From Odontocerum albicorne (taxonomy: Eukaryota > Arthropoda > Insecta > Trichoptera > Odontoceridae), in contig OX463849.1 of the NCBI GenBank assembly GCA_949825065.1, forward strand, positions 32,476,043-32,540,042: a stretch of 64,000 bases of DNA, read 5' to 3'. Shown here piece after piece: positions 52,691 through 63,689 of the stretch. Position 1 is the stretch's first letter; each line of letters begins with the position of its first letter. Under the pieces are notes generated by a model. The model was not told where the DNA came from. It saw only the letters and a program-made list of their open reading frames with translations, and ran no database searches. The position numbers were made by a program, and so were the translations under genes.

Positions 52691-52822
52691 TATGTGTATA
52701 CTGGGAACTCAATTGGCTGAGATTGCCGTAATGTGTACACGTTTACATCCTTCAAAATACGTCGTATGAAAAAATATCAATTATCACAACACAGGAAGTA
52801 AAAACATAGTAATCAAATAGTA

Positions 52823-53358
52823 AAGGGGTTTTCAAATTGAGCTTTAATTCTTGGATAAAACACCTGGGTCTTGTGACATTTGAGAAGTGTGATGTATGAC
52901 ATTTATAAAAATGGAGTCGTATACAATACAACAACGTGTTCAACTTGTTGAATTATTTTATGTATTGTAATCTCCGGAAACGGTGATGTTAATTGGCCAC
53001 CAAGATCATGTGATCTGACACCGTTGGACTATTTTCTCTTACGTTCTATTTTCTCGTTACGTGAAAAGCCAGGTCTATAAAGATGACCCCCGATCAATTC
53101 CTGAGCTGAAGGGCGAAATTATTCGCGTTATTGGTGATTTAGAACAGCAATTATGCCAAAATGTCATCGAAAATTTTGACATAAGAGTGGACATCTGTGG
53201 AACTGCAAAAGGTGGAAATTTGGCGGATATTGTTTTTTTTGTGTTTATATGTCATACATTATACTTCAATGACCAATAAGTTTAAAGCAAATTGTGTGTT
53301 TTATTCAAGAATTAAAAAAAAAATAGAATTAAAAAACCGCTTAAGTTGAAAGACCCTT
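52823..53358 (+). mobile_element. Non-autonomous IS630/Tc1/mariner-type MITE, copy 2
   Basis: 536 bp with TA on both sides (52821-52822; 53359-53360). The ends are AAGGGGTTTTCAAATTGAGC and, inverted, AAGGGTCTTTCAACTTAAGC. It encodes a fusion of the first transposase codons (MESYTIQQRVQLVELFY, 52912 on) and the C-terminal part: GNGDVNWPPRSCDLTPLDYF and, after a frame change near 53035, QVYKDDPRSIPELKGEI and NLADIVFF. The middle is deleted at the same place as in copy 1. The last catalytic Asp (TPLDYF) is retained here. Confidence 0.85.
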
Positions 53359-53360
53359 TA

Positions 53361-54110
53361 TCATATCGTAATTTAGAAATAAATGTAAAAATATATGGTA
53401 TGTAACATGGTGGCATTTGGACAAGAGACGAGTGTGGAGTTAGGAGATTTTGGATCTGTGTCGAAAGGTGAGGGAGGACCACGGCGCCGATAATTTAAGT
53501 ATTTTATCAGTTACACAAGTAATACCTTAATTTTTTTATGTAGCCAAATAATGAATACATCAATAAAGACACCTACTATATACAGTAAATTTATCTCTGT
53601 CAACGTATAAATTAAATATTGCGATACGATCACATTGTAATAACTCAGTGTCTGTCTGTTACAAAATGATTAACATGTCTCCTCACAAAATTACATCTGC
53701 ATTGTCCCCACACGACTGCAACTGTCAACCACCACCACGTAACACAGAAGAAACTACTGACTGCTGTTGTTCTTCATTTTTTTACACCTTTTAATGCACC
53801 CGTCTTGACTTAACCCTTCAACCGTCCGTTCGGCATTAATTAGACATGTGCCCGGCCGCCTGCCAAATGTCGCTTAACCCTTTATTGGGCTCAACCAACA
53901 TTTCCTATTTCGCCCTTTGGTCCTTGATGAAAGGTAGCCAGTGTCCTTTTCTATTTATAAAAAAATAGACAATTTTCTTGGAAGTATAGTGTATTCTAGT
54001 CGTTTATTATTTTTAATATATATTAACAATTTTACTTTTATTTCATGCAGGGCGTTATGGTGTTCTATATATCTTAAATAATTTCCTTTATATTTGAGAA
54101 GTATAACGTT
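53361..54110. other. No recognised feature
   Basis: 53800-53910 contains two TTAACCCTT strings (53812, 53874) with GC-rich sequence between, reminiscent of piggyBac-type TTAA ends but not inverted. Unassigned. Confidence 0.35.
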
Positions 54111-54114
54111 TCAT

Positions 54115-54200
54115 AATAATACTAAAAGGACAATTTATATAGCGCCGAAGAGCGAATTCTCAAGGGCGCTCTAGCTCGGGATTCGAATCGAAAGCATATC
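54115..54200 (-). repeat. SINE-C 3' fragment
   Basis: AATAATACTAAAAGGACAAT, TTATATAGCGCCG and CTCGGGATTCGAATCGAAAG. Confidence 0.65.
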
Positions 54201-54224
54201 TTTAATTCGATTGTATTTTATTTC

Positions 54225-54420
54225 ATCTGTACGGCACCGGTACAAAGAACTGTATCATAGGTGGATGGCTGTTGCGTAATGCTCGGAGAATTCAGCTCAC
54301 GTTCAGAGGCGTAGATCGGTGAAAAAGTAGCGTGGTGAAGAGATTCCTCTTAGGCAGGTATTAGATGATCGCAAGTAAAACACAGTAGGTAGAGTGAACT
54401 GAGAATGCTTTATTTGAATG
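54225..54420 (+). repeat. LTR-like dispersed repeat, copy 2
   Basis: GGCACCGGTACAAAGAACTG, ATAGGTGGATGGCTGTTGC, GTGAAGAGATTCCTCTTAGG and CTGAGAATGCTTTATTTGAA match 22672-22850. Confidence 0.5.
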
Positions 54421-54934
54421 AATGTAAACGAGTTCTTGGCCTTTTATTCAATTTTCTAAAACTTGCGCATTTTACTGCGCCGTCTATCTTTTGTCAGTGT
54501 CTTGAGGGAATACCTTTTCCACTGTTGTGTCATATGTGTGATTGTGTTATTTATATGTGTATACTCATATTAAGTATTTGTGTGATAATCTCTGTTTTAT
54601 TTTTGGCTCGATGAGCCTTTGATTTCTCTTGCTTTTTAGATTTGAACTGAATCAACCATAGTTGGGCATGGTGACTATACTCAAAGGTAAACGATAGCTC
54701 ATGTCAAAGGCCCTGGTGGCGCAGTTCAGGTTTAGGCGTCCTCCCGCCCCTCCCGGGGGTCTCAGTGAAGCGACGCTGGCGAAGACGGTGGAGTTGAGGT
54801 GACGATGCTGGAGAAGACGGTGAAGAAGGCGCAAAGATGTGGCGTGGCTAAATGAGCTTTCTTTGCTCCTTATGATTTACTTCGCTAAATGCTCTACCGT
54901 CTGAGGGACTGTAGGCTATAAGAGCGTATGTGAA
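54421..54934. other. No assigned feature; GC-rich patch
   Basis: 54700-54840 is GC-rich (GGCCCTGGTGGCGCAGTTCA; CGCCCCTCCCGGGGGTCTC). The CTGGTGGCGCAGT string resembles a tRNA-like head, but no B-box follows at the right spacing. Confidence 0.3.
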
Positions 54935-55150
54935 GAACTCCGCTAAACCTTTAAGGAGAATAAATACATATATTTATAAGATCAAGTGTAGGTGTGGAGT
55001 GTGGGGATGGGAAGGTGTCGGCTGCGGCCTGTGCGATTGGAGCTTCCCCGCATTCGCATATGTATTGAAGACATATTCGGTGAGAAAACCGCAGAAAACT
55101 CACCGGAGAAAGTCGAGCTTTAGAGGACCTCTGAGCTCTTCCGTTATGCG
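54935..55150 (-). repeat. SINE-C head and body
   Basis: The best preserved SINE-C 5' region: ATCAAGTGTAGGTGTGGAGT, GTGTCGGCTGCGGCCTGTGC, CGCATTCGCATATGTATTGA and GAGAAAACCGCAGAAAACTC. The tail side is missing. Confidence 0.7.
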
Positions 55151-55500
55151 ATATTAACACATTCGGCTTGTTTGTGGAGTGTGAGTGTTGTAGTGTGTAT
55201 AGTGTAACTCGAAGTCCGAGGCGTTGGCTCGCCCCTCTTGATTTTCTCCTTCAGCCGCGTACCGCCCATCGGTCCCGGTGGCGTGTCGTGTCGTGCCCCG
55301 GCCGCTCCTCTGGATCTGTGAATGCTTTATTTGATCTTTGGCGCTTCTTATGTGCGGCCGATCGCTCATCGCAAGCGCCATTTCCCGCCACTGCATGCGC
55401 TCACAACTCGCAAAATACCTCAATTTTCGGGAGTTTTGCGCGTGCAGAGGCCGGCTGGCCAGCGATATAGTCTAGCGGTGGCCGCGCACAAGTCTACGAG
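55151..55500. repeat. GC-rich repeat, partly shared with 22850-22985
   Basis: AATGCTTTATTTGATC, then CTTATGTGCGGCCGATCGCT and CATCGCAAGCGCCATTTCCC match 22862-22905. The preceding 55190-55320 (CGTGTCGTGTCGTGCCCCGG) is GC-rich, and overlapping open frames here are likely incidental. A retroelement end is the best guess. Confidence 0.4.
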
Positions 55501-56376
55501 TACATTTCCGTTGCGGTCGCGATACCTAACGGACCCCAACAAACATTAAAATACATACAAAAAACCAAACAAATATTAAATTATATCCAAAAATCTATAC
55601 ACATTAAACAATCCATGAATTTACATATCAAACAAGAAAACAAATACACAATTGTTTTATGATGACGCATACGTCCGATACATCATCACTTTATTCAATA
55701 GAGTTTCATTGCTCAGATAAATAACACAAATATATCAATTAGATGTGTTCTTGTAATTGTATAATGCTGCTAGACGTGTTTGCTCTAAATCTTTGGTATT
55801 CGCTAATAAGTCGTTGCGATTGACAAAATTCCATTTGTGTACTTATCAACAGGCAACAAAGAGAACGAAATTATTTCTATTTGGCATCGACTATGCCCGG
55901 AACGGTCACTAGGGCTGACGTGAGGTTTCAACGGTCACACTGCCGAATTACCACCCCGGTCCTTCTCCAAATGGCGATCGTGTCGCCGATAAGTTCTTTG
56001 TGATACGCTTGTCGCTTCATTATCATGTTTACTGCTTTTAAATATCCTATGTTATTTGTTTTATGATTCATGTCTTTCTGACCAAGGCTCAGAATTTCGA
56101 ATGAAGAGTGTCTGAGTTTTGAATAAAGATTCGATCAGATACTTTTTTAAATGTATTTTACATTTGATGCAGGTTTGACCCAATTGCATCAAATAACAAG
56201 AAAAAAATATATTAATATCTGAATATAATATAATCACAACAGGAACAATGATACCCATGCTTCACTGTTATGCTTCCAAAATTAGTTCACTGTTATTCCT
56301 CCACTGGCTCAGTTATGCCTCCAAAGTTTATTAAACAGTCCAATTTTTAAATTATCCACCGAGAAATGAAATATAC
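55501..56376. other. No recognised feature
   Basis: AT-rich. A GC-richer stretch at 55890-56000 is unassigned. Confidence 0.4.
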
Positions 56377-56378
56377 TA

Positions 56379-57129
56379 CCTTGATCAAAAAGTTTTAGGA
56401 CTTTATTCATGAAATCGAAAATACAAGTTTATTCATCAAAATCTATATGGTCCCCTTCAAAGTACTCCTCATCGACTGCAACTTACTTACGCCAGTCCTT
56501 GATCCAATCCTCGAAACACCGCTGGTACTCAATTTTCGGTATGTCCATCAGAGCCGTCTTCCATTTTTTCATAACATCCTCTCGGGTGTTGTAACGCGTT
56601 CCGCGAAGCGACATGCCTGAGGCCCAAATCACTAACCAAAATGTCTTGAGCGGATCCATAAGCGATGTTCAAGTTCTCTACCAGCTCTCTAATGGTCAAT
56701 ATGCGGTTTTCGGCCAACATTTCTTTGATTTTATCGGTGTTTTCATCGGTTTTCGACGTCGACGGCCTACCACTGCGTTCGTCATTCTCGACCGACTCAC
56801 GACCACTTCTGAAGCGTTCGTGCCACCGAAAAACACTTCTCCAACATTTCCAAGGTCTGCGGACCGTTAAATCCGTTTTTCACACAAAATTTAATGCAAA
56901 CTCGTTGATGCACAGTTGATGCCATTTTCAAACTTGTAAAGAAATCGAAAACACGCACAAAGGTAGATGTACTCAGTACAGCGTAACTTTTACAAATGTC
57001 AAGCTATGACGCTGAAATTTGGAGGGAAGTGTCAATGATAGATGTGGTAACCTAACAAAAAAAAAAGAATTCCAATCGGGTGACTGACAGCACCACACGG
57101 TGGCTGGTCCTAAAACTTTTTGATCATGG
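56379..57129 (-). mobile_element. Internally deleted Tc1/mariner-type element
   Basis: 751 bp bounded by TA. The ends CCTTGATCAAAAAGTTTTAG and, inverted, CCATGATCAAAAAGTTTTAG are nearly identical over more than 23 bp. On the minus strand an N-terminal coding piece (start MAST near 56922; SGRPSTSKTDENTDKI; MLAENRILTIRELVENLNIA; SAQDILVSDLGLR) joins directly to a C-terminal piece (MKKWKTALMDIPK, EYQRCFEDWIKDWRK, EEYFEGDHIDF). The catalytic core is removed. The helix-turn-helix and both ends survive, the classic form of a deletion derivative. Confidence 0.88.
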
Positions 57130-57131
57130 TA

Positions 57132-58839
57132 GTATCGGTATCGAAAAATAGCAGTAAGGTTCGAATAAGTGCGCTCTTTACAGTTCAGTTCGTGAATACG
57201 CTTCTTAAATCAATCATTCACGATGGCGTAAATAATTGTCCGGTACGTAAATCAGAAGTGTTCAATCAATAAAGGGTTTGAAATTTACCTGTTAGCGATT
57301 AAAATATGCATCAACAGTTGTTTAGATTTCTTCTAACGTTTAAAGAATAATATCCAATCATACCCGTTCCAATTGTGGGATAGAGCTTCGGGTAAAATCC
57401 AGTCTGCAATAAAGGTGTCATAGAAATATATTTTAGACTCGCTCGAACTATCAGGGCGTTCTAGATTCTTCTTGGGTTTCATTTGATTGAGCCGCACTCT
57501 AATCTACTGTAGGAAATAAATAGTATGAAGCATTTTATTATCGTTGAACTTTATGAGTATAATATCGAATCTTGCAGCCTTTGACGATGATTTGGGTGAA
57601 TATTTTTCGTTGAACCTGTTCTTATTACGTACTTGATCAATTAATGCACAATTATTAGTGAAGGAAAGGTGGAAAAAGTATTGTGAAAACATCTAAAGTC
57701 GTCTTCTTATCTGTTCTATGACATTCTGGCGGGTTCTATGAACCTGGGAAATTTGCTGAGTGGTGGAATCTGTGACATTTTTTTCGAGTGTGCAATCAAC
57801 GCTCTGACACCGTCTTGACCATCTTGATAGAACTATGCACACCAATATATTTTACGTGTCATACGCTACATCATACAACGTTATTATTTCCAAAAAGAAA
57901 AAAATAAACGTATGTTATTGAATATTAAAAACAAATAAAAAAACAGCTAAAGAAAATATTTGCAAATATCACTAAAGACTGGGAAATTAAAGGGACGATG
58001 AGAAAGGACAAGAAAACATACGTAATGGAGAAACACGTTACGTCATTGAAAACAGGTGTATTTTTTAAGTTGCTGTTTGAAGCAAACCAACGAGGGTGTC
58101 GTTAGTTTTACGTCAGCCCGGTAACTTAATATCTTTTAAGTGAGTTTTGTTTGCATATTTAATCAAAACTCGAAATCGCATTAAGCTTCATAGTCATTCT
58201 TCATTTTGCTGTGGGGTCAATACCTTTCTTTTAATAATTAATTATTTAAAATTTCTCATTTCCTATTTCGTCCATTAACACAGTAAATGGTTTGTTATTT
58301 TGTTCCAATGCTTCCAGTTTATTTTATTATTTTTGCTTCTTTTTCCCCAGTCACTTTCCGAATTAACATCGCGTGACGACTCGTCCAAAAATAATGTAAC
58401 AAACGTACGATATTATTTTATCATATTCCTTTTCATATTTATTAGTCCACAAAATATATTAGTTCCAAGTCTTCAATTTGTAGTATTTCAATTTGTTTTG
58501 AGACCAATCTAATTCCGATCTCTCCCCCGCCCAGGCGGACATGCACCACAATACAGACTATGGGTATGAGTAACATTGTTCCACATTACCATTTATTGTT
58601 CAATTTATATTTATTATTTGTGTATTAGTTTTGTTTTCAATTATACATTTTTCGTTTGTTTTACTATTCGATTTGTGGGATTTCTCCATGTACGATTTTC
58701 TACTCTCCACCGAATACGATAGGCATTTTCGTCCTAGTTTTAGGGGTGTAACTAACCTTTAGACTGGTTATATTTATACTTAAAAAATAAGTGGAATTTT
58801 CGTACATTACGCGATTGATTCAAATAATTATATAATATA
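57132..58839. other. No recognised feature over 1.7 kb
   Basis: AT-rich. The open frames at 57504-57692 (-) and 58300-58512 (+) are hydrophobic or low complexity, without family motifs. Confidence 0.4.
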
Positions 58840-59700
58840 TATTAACCCTTTAAGTGCCGGAAGTTATTAGTATGGCCGTACCCAGCAGGCCGGGATTTTT
58901 TCAACAAAAATATAACCTAAAAAATAATATTTTTTGTATACAGATATAAAGGATATGTTGAAAACTTACTAAATATATACACCGTGGGGCGTTTAAGCTG
59001 CCGTTCACTCAGAAAAACACAGTTTAAATATTCACAAAATGTCAGGGTTGTCACAACTTGACACAGAAAACACGTTTACTTATAAATATAGTGGAACACA
59101 ATATACTTTGTAAACTAAAATCAACAAATGATCTGTATGATGTATAATAAAGCACAAAAGGTAAATAAACTATAAAATAAAACCGTAAAAAGTCTATATA
59201 AACGTCGTATTATGCCGCAAAACTTCCGCCAATAACCAAAGAATACATGAAAACACACTTTGTAAATAAATACTTTGAAAAATTAACAAAAATAACGCAC
59301 AAAAGTTAAAAATCAACCATTGAAGAAAACTACAAACGAAGTCATTATAAATCATCGCAATTACGTCGCAAAAAACTGTAGTCGGTAACCCTGTATCAGA
59401 GACACGTATTGACTGTCAGTGAAAGCTTTTAGAAAGATGACTGTAACTTTGATAATATCGGTAAATTGTAACATTTAAATATTTCTTGACCATTCCAATA
59501 GATGTCACTATGTGCTACAATTTATAAATTATTACAATTGGATTGGATATTAGCTTGCGACAAGCTCAAAGGAGAGCGCGTTTACGCGTTCATTTTGTAT
59601 GGCCGGCCTGGCGAGCACTGAATCGGAGAGCGCGTCAATGCGCTCGTGGCAGTGAACCGGGAGTCCTGATGTAAATTTACTCACGTGGCGTTAGAAAAAT
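58840..59700. repeat. AT-rich block bounded by GC-rich, TTAA-associated patches
   Basis: The left edge TTAACCCTTTAAGTGCCGGA with GTATGGCCGTACCC resembles piggyBac-type MITE ends (TTAA then CCC). The right patch (59570-59660) has GTATGGCCGGCCTGG and GAGAGCGCGTNNACGCG twice about 55 bp apart. A matching inverted right end was not found. Confidence 0.35.
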
Positions 59701-60261
59701 TATCCTTGGTGCTAAAAAAACTTAAAACAAATATTTGGTACATTGAAAAGTAAGTAAATACATAGGAAATGAAATGTATTATTTTTTATCTTAAGTTTTT
59801 TTGTTTAAAAATTGTTTTATTTTTGTTATAGGTAAGTTCATTTTTACAACATTTTGGATTACAAACCTAAGAAATTTTGGTGAGTACCTATAATTTTTTT
59901 TTTCTTCATCTCGTGTTCATTGCTGAATGTCCTGCTTCTCTTCCATGGCTCGAACTTGGTGCGCCACCGGTCTCCACCTTTCCCGGTCTTATTTTTTTAT
60001 CCACTTTGCACGGATTTCTCCTGTTACACAAAGAGGGTCCGCTTCTAGAGTTAGCTTATTCATTAGGAAGAATATCAGCCAGGATTCTTCTCATACTGCT
60101 AGGCGGTACCGAGAATATATCAACAGTGTCATTCAGTTGGTTCAATATCTCTATACAACGCGTGACTGTTTATCCATGATATTCGTTCTGTAAGTTGGTA
60201 TCTAGAACAGAGGGTGATTCCTTGCACGGCTATATTTATTGGGTACATATAAACTTAGTGA
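59701..60261. other. No assigned gene
   Basis: Two overlapping plus-strand frames (59877-60179; 59927-60193) have no recognisable motif. An element remnant is possible, since codon-like GC-rich sequence runs from 59925 to 60180. Confidence 0.3.
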
Positions 60262-60753
60262 CCAAAAACTCAACAGTCGGCCGGGAAGGTTATGGCCTCC
60301 GTATTTTGGGATGCGCGTGGTATAATATTCATCGATCACCTTGAAAAGGGAAAAACCATTAAAAGCGAATATTACATAGCGTTATTGGAGCGTTTGAAGG
60401 CAGAAATTGCAAAAAAACGGCCCCATATGAAGAAGAAAAAAGTTCTCTTTCATCAGGACAATGCACCGTGCTACAAGTCGATGGTAACGATGGTCAAATT
60501 GCATAAATTGAACTTCGAATTGCTTCCGCACCCACCATATTCTCCAGATTTGGCCCCCAGCGACTATTGGCTATTCGCAGACCTCAAAAAGATGCTCCAG
60601 GGAAAGAGATTTGGCTCCAATGAAGAAGTGATTGCCGAAACTAACGCCTATTTTGAAACCAAAGATAAATCGTTCTACACGGCTGTCATAGAAAAGTTAG
60701 GAAAGCGTTGGAATGAATGTATCGCTCTTGAAGGAGAATATGTTGATGAATAA
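60262..60753 (+). pseudogene. Mariner transposase, C-terminal half
   Basis: About 163 codons are open from PKTQQSAGKVMASVFWDARG to the stop at 60753. They cover the second and third catalytic Asp of the DD34D triad (HQDNAPCY; YSPDLAPSDYWLF, 34 residues between), GKRFGSNEEVIAE and the C-terminus KRWNECIALEGEYVDE. The N-terminal DNA-binding region and first Asp are missing, and sequence before 60262 is unrelated, so the element is 5'-truncated. The frame is otherwise clean. It is a different lineage from the three longer mariners. Confidence 0.88.
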
Positions 60754-60810
60754 AAAAGAATTTTGGCAAACAAATGTGGTTTTAGTAGTTAGTCCCGGGA
60801 CTTATTGATC
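60754..60810 (+). mobile_element. 3' terminal repeat of the truncated mariner
   Basis: AGTTAGTCCCGGGACTTATT then GATC resembles mariner ends of the AGTCCCGGGACTTATTGA type. Its partner end is absent. Confidence 0.6.
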
Positions 60811-61287
60811 GATGTGTTATAGTCAACTTCTCTCTAAAAAGTTTCAACTGTTCAATAATTACAACTACATTACTTACCGCCGGGTACAATATTATGTTAC
60901 ATTTCTATAATGGCTGATGGTTTGTTTTTATTGAATAGCCAAAGAGGGCTGGACATTTCGTTTTCCATATTCAAAGGTATTGATTTTAATATTTTGCAAC
61001 TCGATACTGTAGCAATGAAAGTGAAGGTTCCTTTTATTTCACTATATTTAATGTTTCTCTCTGATACACTTGTGTTTCTAGCTCACATTTCTGATAAAAT
61101 CTTCGGTATAGCATGAAAATAAACTTGCAATTTATAGAAAAGTTAATGATTCGTTAGTATACTGATTTTAAATATATTGAAGTTGCGAACATATTGAATA
61201 GTTTGACCGGGAGATAACATTTTTTTTCTTCCTTTATATGTTTACATAATGCTACTCGACACAAAATAAACGGTTTATATCAGCCGT
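60811..61287. other. No recognised feature
   Basis: AT-rich; the 68-codon frame at 60910-61116 lacks motifs. Confidence 0.4.
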
Positions 61288-61328
61288 CTCACTAGGTTCA
61301 TTGCCTGTTAGGCAATGAACCTAGTGAG
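61288..61328. repeat. Perfect 19-bp hairpin with 3-nt loop
   Basis: CTCACTAGGTTCATTGCCT, loop GTT, then the exact complement. It is followed by two copies of TTGAACAGGAATAAG (61329-61358). Confidence 0.9.
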
Positions 61329-61356
61329 TTGAACAGGAATAAGTTGAACAGGAATA

Positions 61357-62014
61357 AGTCGCAAGGAGCCAGATCAAGTGAATTCGAAGGCTGCTGGATA
61401 GTATTCGTATTTTTTTTGGTCAAAAACTCATGGAAATCATGTCTTTCGCGATTTCAACGCGGTCCTTTTTTTGCGTGAAATTGAGGTCTTTCGGCACCAG
61501 TTTTGCAGCGACACGTCTGATACCCAAATCACTAACCAAAATATCTTGAGCGGATCCATAAGTGATGTTCAAGTCCTCTGCCAGCTCTCTGATGGCCAAT
61601 TTGCGGTTTTCGGCCAACATTTCTTTGATTTTATCGATGTTTTCATCAGTTTTCGACTGCCACTGCGTTTGTCATCCTCGACCGACTCACGACCATTTCT
61701 GAAGCGTTCGTGCCACCAAAAAACACTTCTCCAACATTTCCAAGGTCTGCGGACCGTTAAATCCGTTTTTCACACAAAATTTAATGCAAACTCGTTGATG
61801 CACAGTTGATGCCATTTTCAAACTTGTAAAAAATCGAAAACACGTACGAAGGTAGATGTACTCAGTACAGCGTAACTTTTACAAATGTCAAGCTGTGACG
61901 CTGAAATTTGAAGGGAAGTTTCAATGATAGATGTGGTAACCTAACAAAAAAAAAATTCTAATCCGGTGACTGACAACGCCAGACGGTGGCCGGTCCAAAA
62001 ATTTTTGATCAAGA
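61357..62014 (-). pseudogene. Deleted Tc1/mariner-type element, third member
   Basis: The right end (minus-strand start) has TCTTGATCAAAAATTTTTGG beside TA. Then follow a MAST start near 61814, MLAENRKLAIRELAEDLNIT, SAQDILVSDLGIRRVAAKLV and PKDLNFTQKKDRVEIAKDMI. A jump to a decayed piece with DLAPCD-like residues (61358-61380) follows, and no left terminal repeat remains. It retains more of the region after the helix-turn-helix than 56379-57129, so it is an independent deletion. Confidence 0.78.
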
Positions 62015-62084
62015 TATTGTAGTATGGATATTTGTTTAAATGATTCAGGCGTAACGTTGTGGAAATCGATTATTACATACCCTT

Positions 62085-62165
62085 TTTTTACACTTTTATT
62101 GCTAATACAATCTGGCGAGCTTGTTGCCAGGCGGCAATCTCTTCCAACCAACAATCATTCCGTAT
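62085..62165 (-). repeat. SINE-A tail fragment
   Basis: GCTAATACAATCTGGCGAGC and GGCAATCTCTTCCAACCAAC. Confidence 0.6.
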
Positions 62166-62300
62166 TTTCATTGGTGTAGGCAGAAAAGACAGCGCCAGAA
62201 TTTCCTATATCGTCATATATTTCGCCTCTTCCACATTATTACAACTTCTCATACAATTCCAATGATTTCTGTTCCTTCTTACTTCCTCTAGCAAAGATTA
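62166..62300 (-). repeat. LINE-R 3' end
   Basis: GTGTAGGCAGAAAAGACAGC, TTCGCCTCTTCCACATTATT and CTCATACAATTCCAATGATT. Confidence 0.65.
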
Positions 62301-62534
62301 TACTATTTTAAATTATTTGTTAAATATTAACACTTGACTTATACCCACGAAGTCCACATATAATTAATACAAGTCCGAGCTGCAACCGCTCGTGAGTTCT
62401 GACAGCTCTTAGCAAAAAAATATATATTATGTTACAATTTTATCGAAACAACCTAATGCTGGACTTATTGTATTTACGAGTACATTAAACTCAATCTGTC
62501 GAAATGGATGCCACCAGTTTTTCGGAGACATTGA
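62301..62534. other. No recognised feature
   Basis: AT-rich interval. Confidence 0.4.
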
Positions 62535-62625
62535 TCAATTATGGGTAACGTCGGAATTCGAACTCGAAACTTTCAAGTGGAAGACAATCTTTTTAACAAT
62601 TAGGTCATCATGGTTGTCATGTGGA
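62535..62625 (-). repeat. tRNA-like SINE head
   Basis: The B-box complement GGAATTCGAACTCGAAAC and head complement AACAATTAGGTCATCATGG fit a SINE-A/B head. No tail was found. Confidence 0.55.
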
Positions 62626-62784
62626 ATACTAAAAAAATATTTAATTTTGTTAAAAAAATAATCTACCCCTTTTTTAATTTTGATTCCTCAATAATTCAGT
62701 TTGTTAGTCACGAAATATAATAATTCTTATGTACTCTTTAGAAGTTATATTGTATTAATGTATTGGAATACTCTTTTGTCGTTG

Positions 62785-62868
62785 GGGAGGGGGGGGGGGG
62801 TCGAACCCACAACGCCCAAGTTGGAAGACATGTCATATCAACTAGGCCACGGAGCTCTTTCACATGTT
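62785..62868 (-). repeat. tRNA-like SINE head after a G-run
   Basis: A 10-bp G-run at 62790 precedes TCGAACCCACAACGCC (B-box complement) and ATCAACTAGGCCACGGAGC (A-box complement). Confidence 0.6.
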
Positions 62869-63299
62869 GAAAAGTTTTGACAACAGAATACAAATTTACT
62901 TATTATTTTAAAATTCAATATTGAAATAAACCACTGTTTTATTTCTTTTGTGGTAACAAGGAGCACCGGTGAGTTTTGTTTTGGTTTAATCACTTTATTT
63001 CTAAGAAATTTAAATTGGATTTTCGTACATGATTGCCTGTTGGAAATAAGTTTTCTTCAAGTTGAGACATTTAATTTTAAATCTATCATCACTAAATAAG
63101 TACAATTTTGAGTATTTCGATTGAAGTCTTACTAAGAACTATATATCCGGACATGCTTTGTAAAGGCTATGTATTATGTCAACTATCATTATCAACTCTA
63201 CAGCCCAGGATGGGCCTTGACTGCCTGCGAGAGTCTCTGCTACTTAAGTCTCTCGGCAGCATTCCTCTTTCGGTATAAGTACCCTAGTCAACGCAGTTT
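62869..63299. other. No recognised feature
   Basis: AT-rich except for 63200-63260. Confidence 0.4.
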
Positions 63300-63530
63300 T
63301 GACAGTTTTCATAACTTTATCTTCTCGAATTTCGCCATACAGGGTGTAGAAGCTCTTCGTTATACCCCCGTCCCCACGAGCCATCGTTATAAATTAGACC
63401 ATAATATATTCTGCGGAGAATCATTCTTGCGAAGATATCGAGAACTATTTCGTGTCGCTTTGTAAGTGTCCAAGTTTCCGTTGCATAAGTTAGCACAAGT
63501 TTTTCAATAACCGTTATTGTATTATACACA
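63300..63530 (-). pseudogene. LINE (RTE-like) C-terminal remnant
   Basis: The minus-strand frame reads VIEKLVLTYATETWTLTKRH, then EIVLDIFARMILRRIYYGLI, NDGSWGRGYNEELL. This is the TYGxETWTLTK...ERKILRRIYGP...GxWRRRYNxEL pattern typical of RTE-like endonuclease-reverse transcriptases in insects. Only about 60 codons are present and nothing follows upstream. Confidence 0.7.
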
Positions 63531-63689
63531 AATTAATTAACGGTTTCCCAAACAAACGCTTTAAAACTGAGCAAACATTTTGTTAGGACTCCTTGCGTCT
63601 ATAATATACAATACATGCAGAATTTTAGATCCCAACCATATTCGGTATAAAACTGACATTGCAGAATTTCAGACGAATTATGAAAATAT

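Noticed and set aside
55168..55549. Overlapping 75-100-codon frames suggesting a gene
   Set aside because: Part of the sequence is a dispersed repeat shared with 22862-22905, and high GC lowers stop frequency.
58300..58512. Hydrophobic 70-codon frame as a secreted or membrane protein
   Set aside because: AT-rich sequence readily encodes F/L/I-rich peptides; there is no other support.
59877..60193. Two overlapping frames as a gene upstream of the mariner fragment
   Set aside because: No motif, and each frame weakens the other; left as unassigned.
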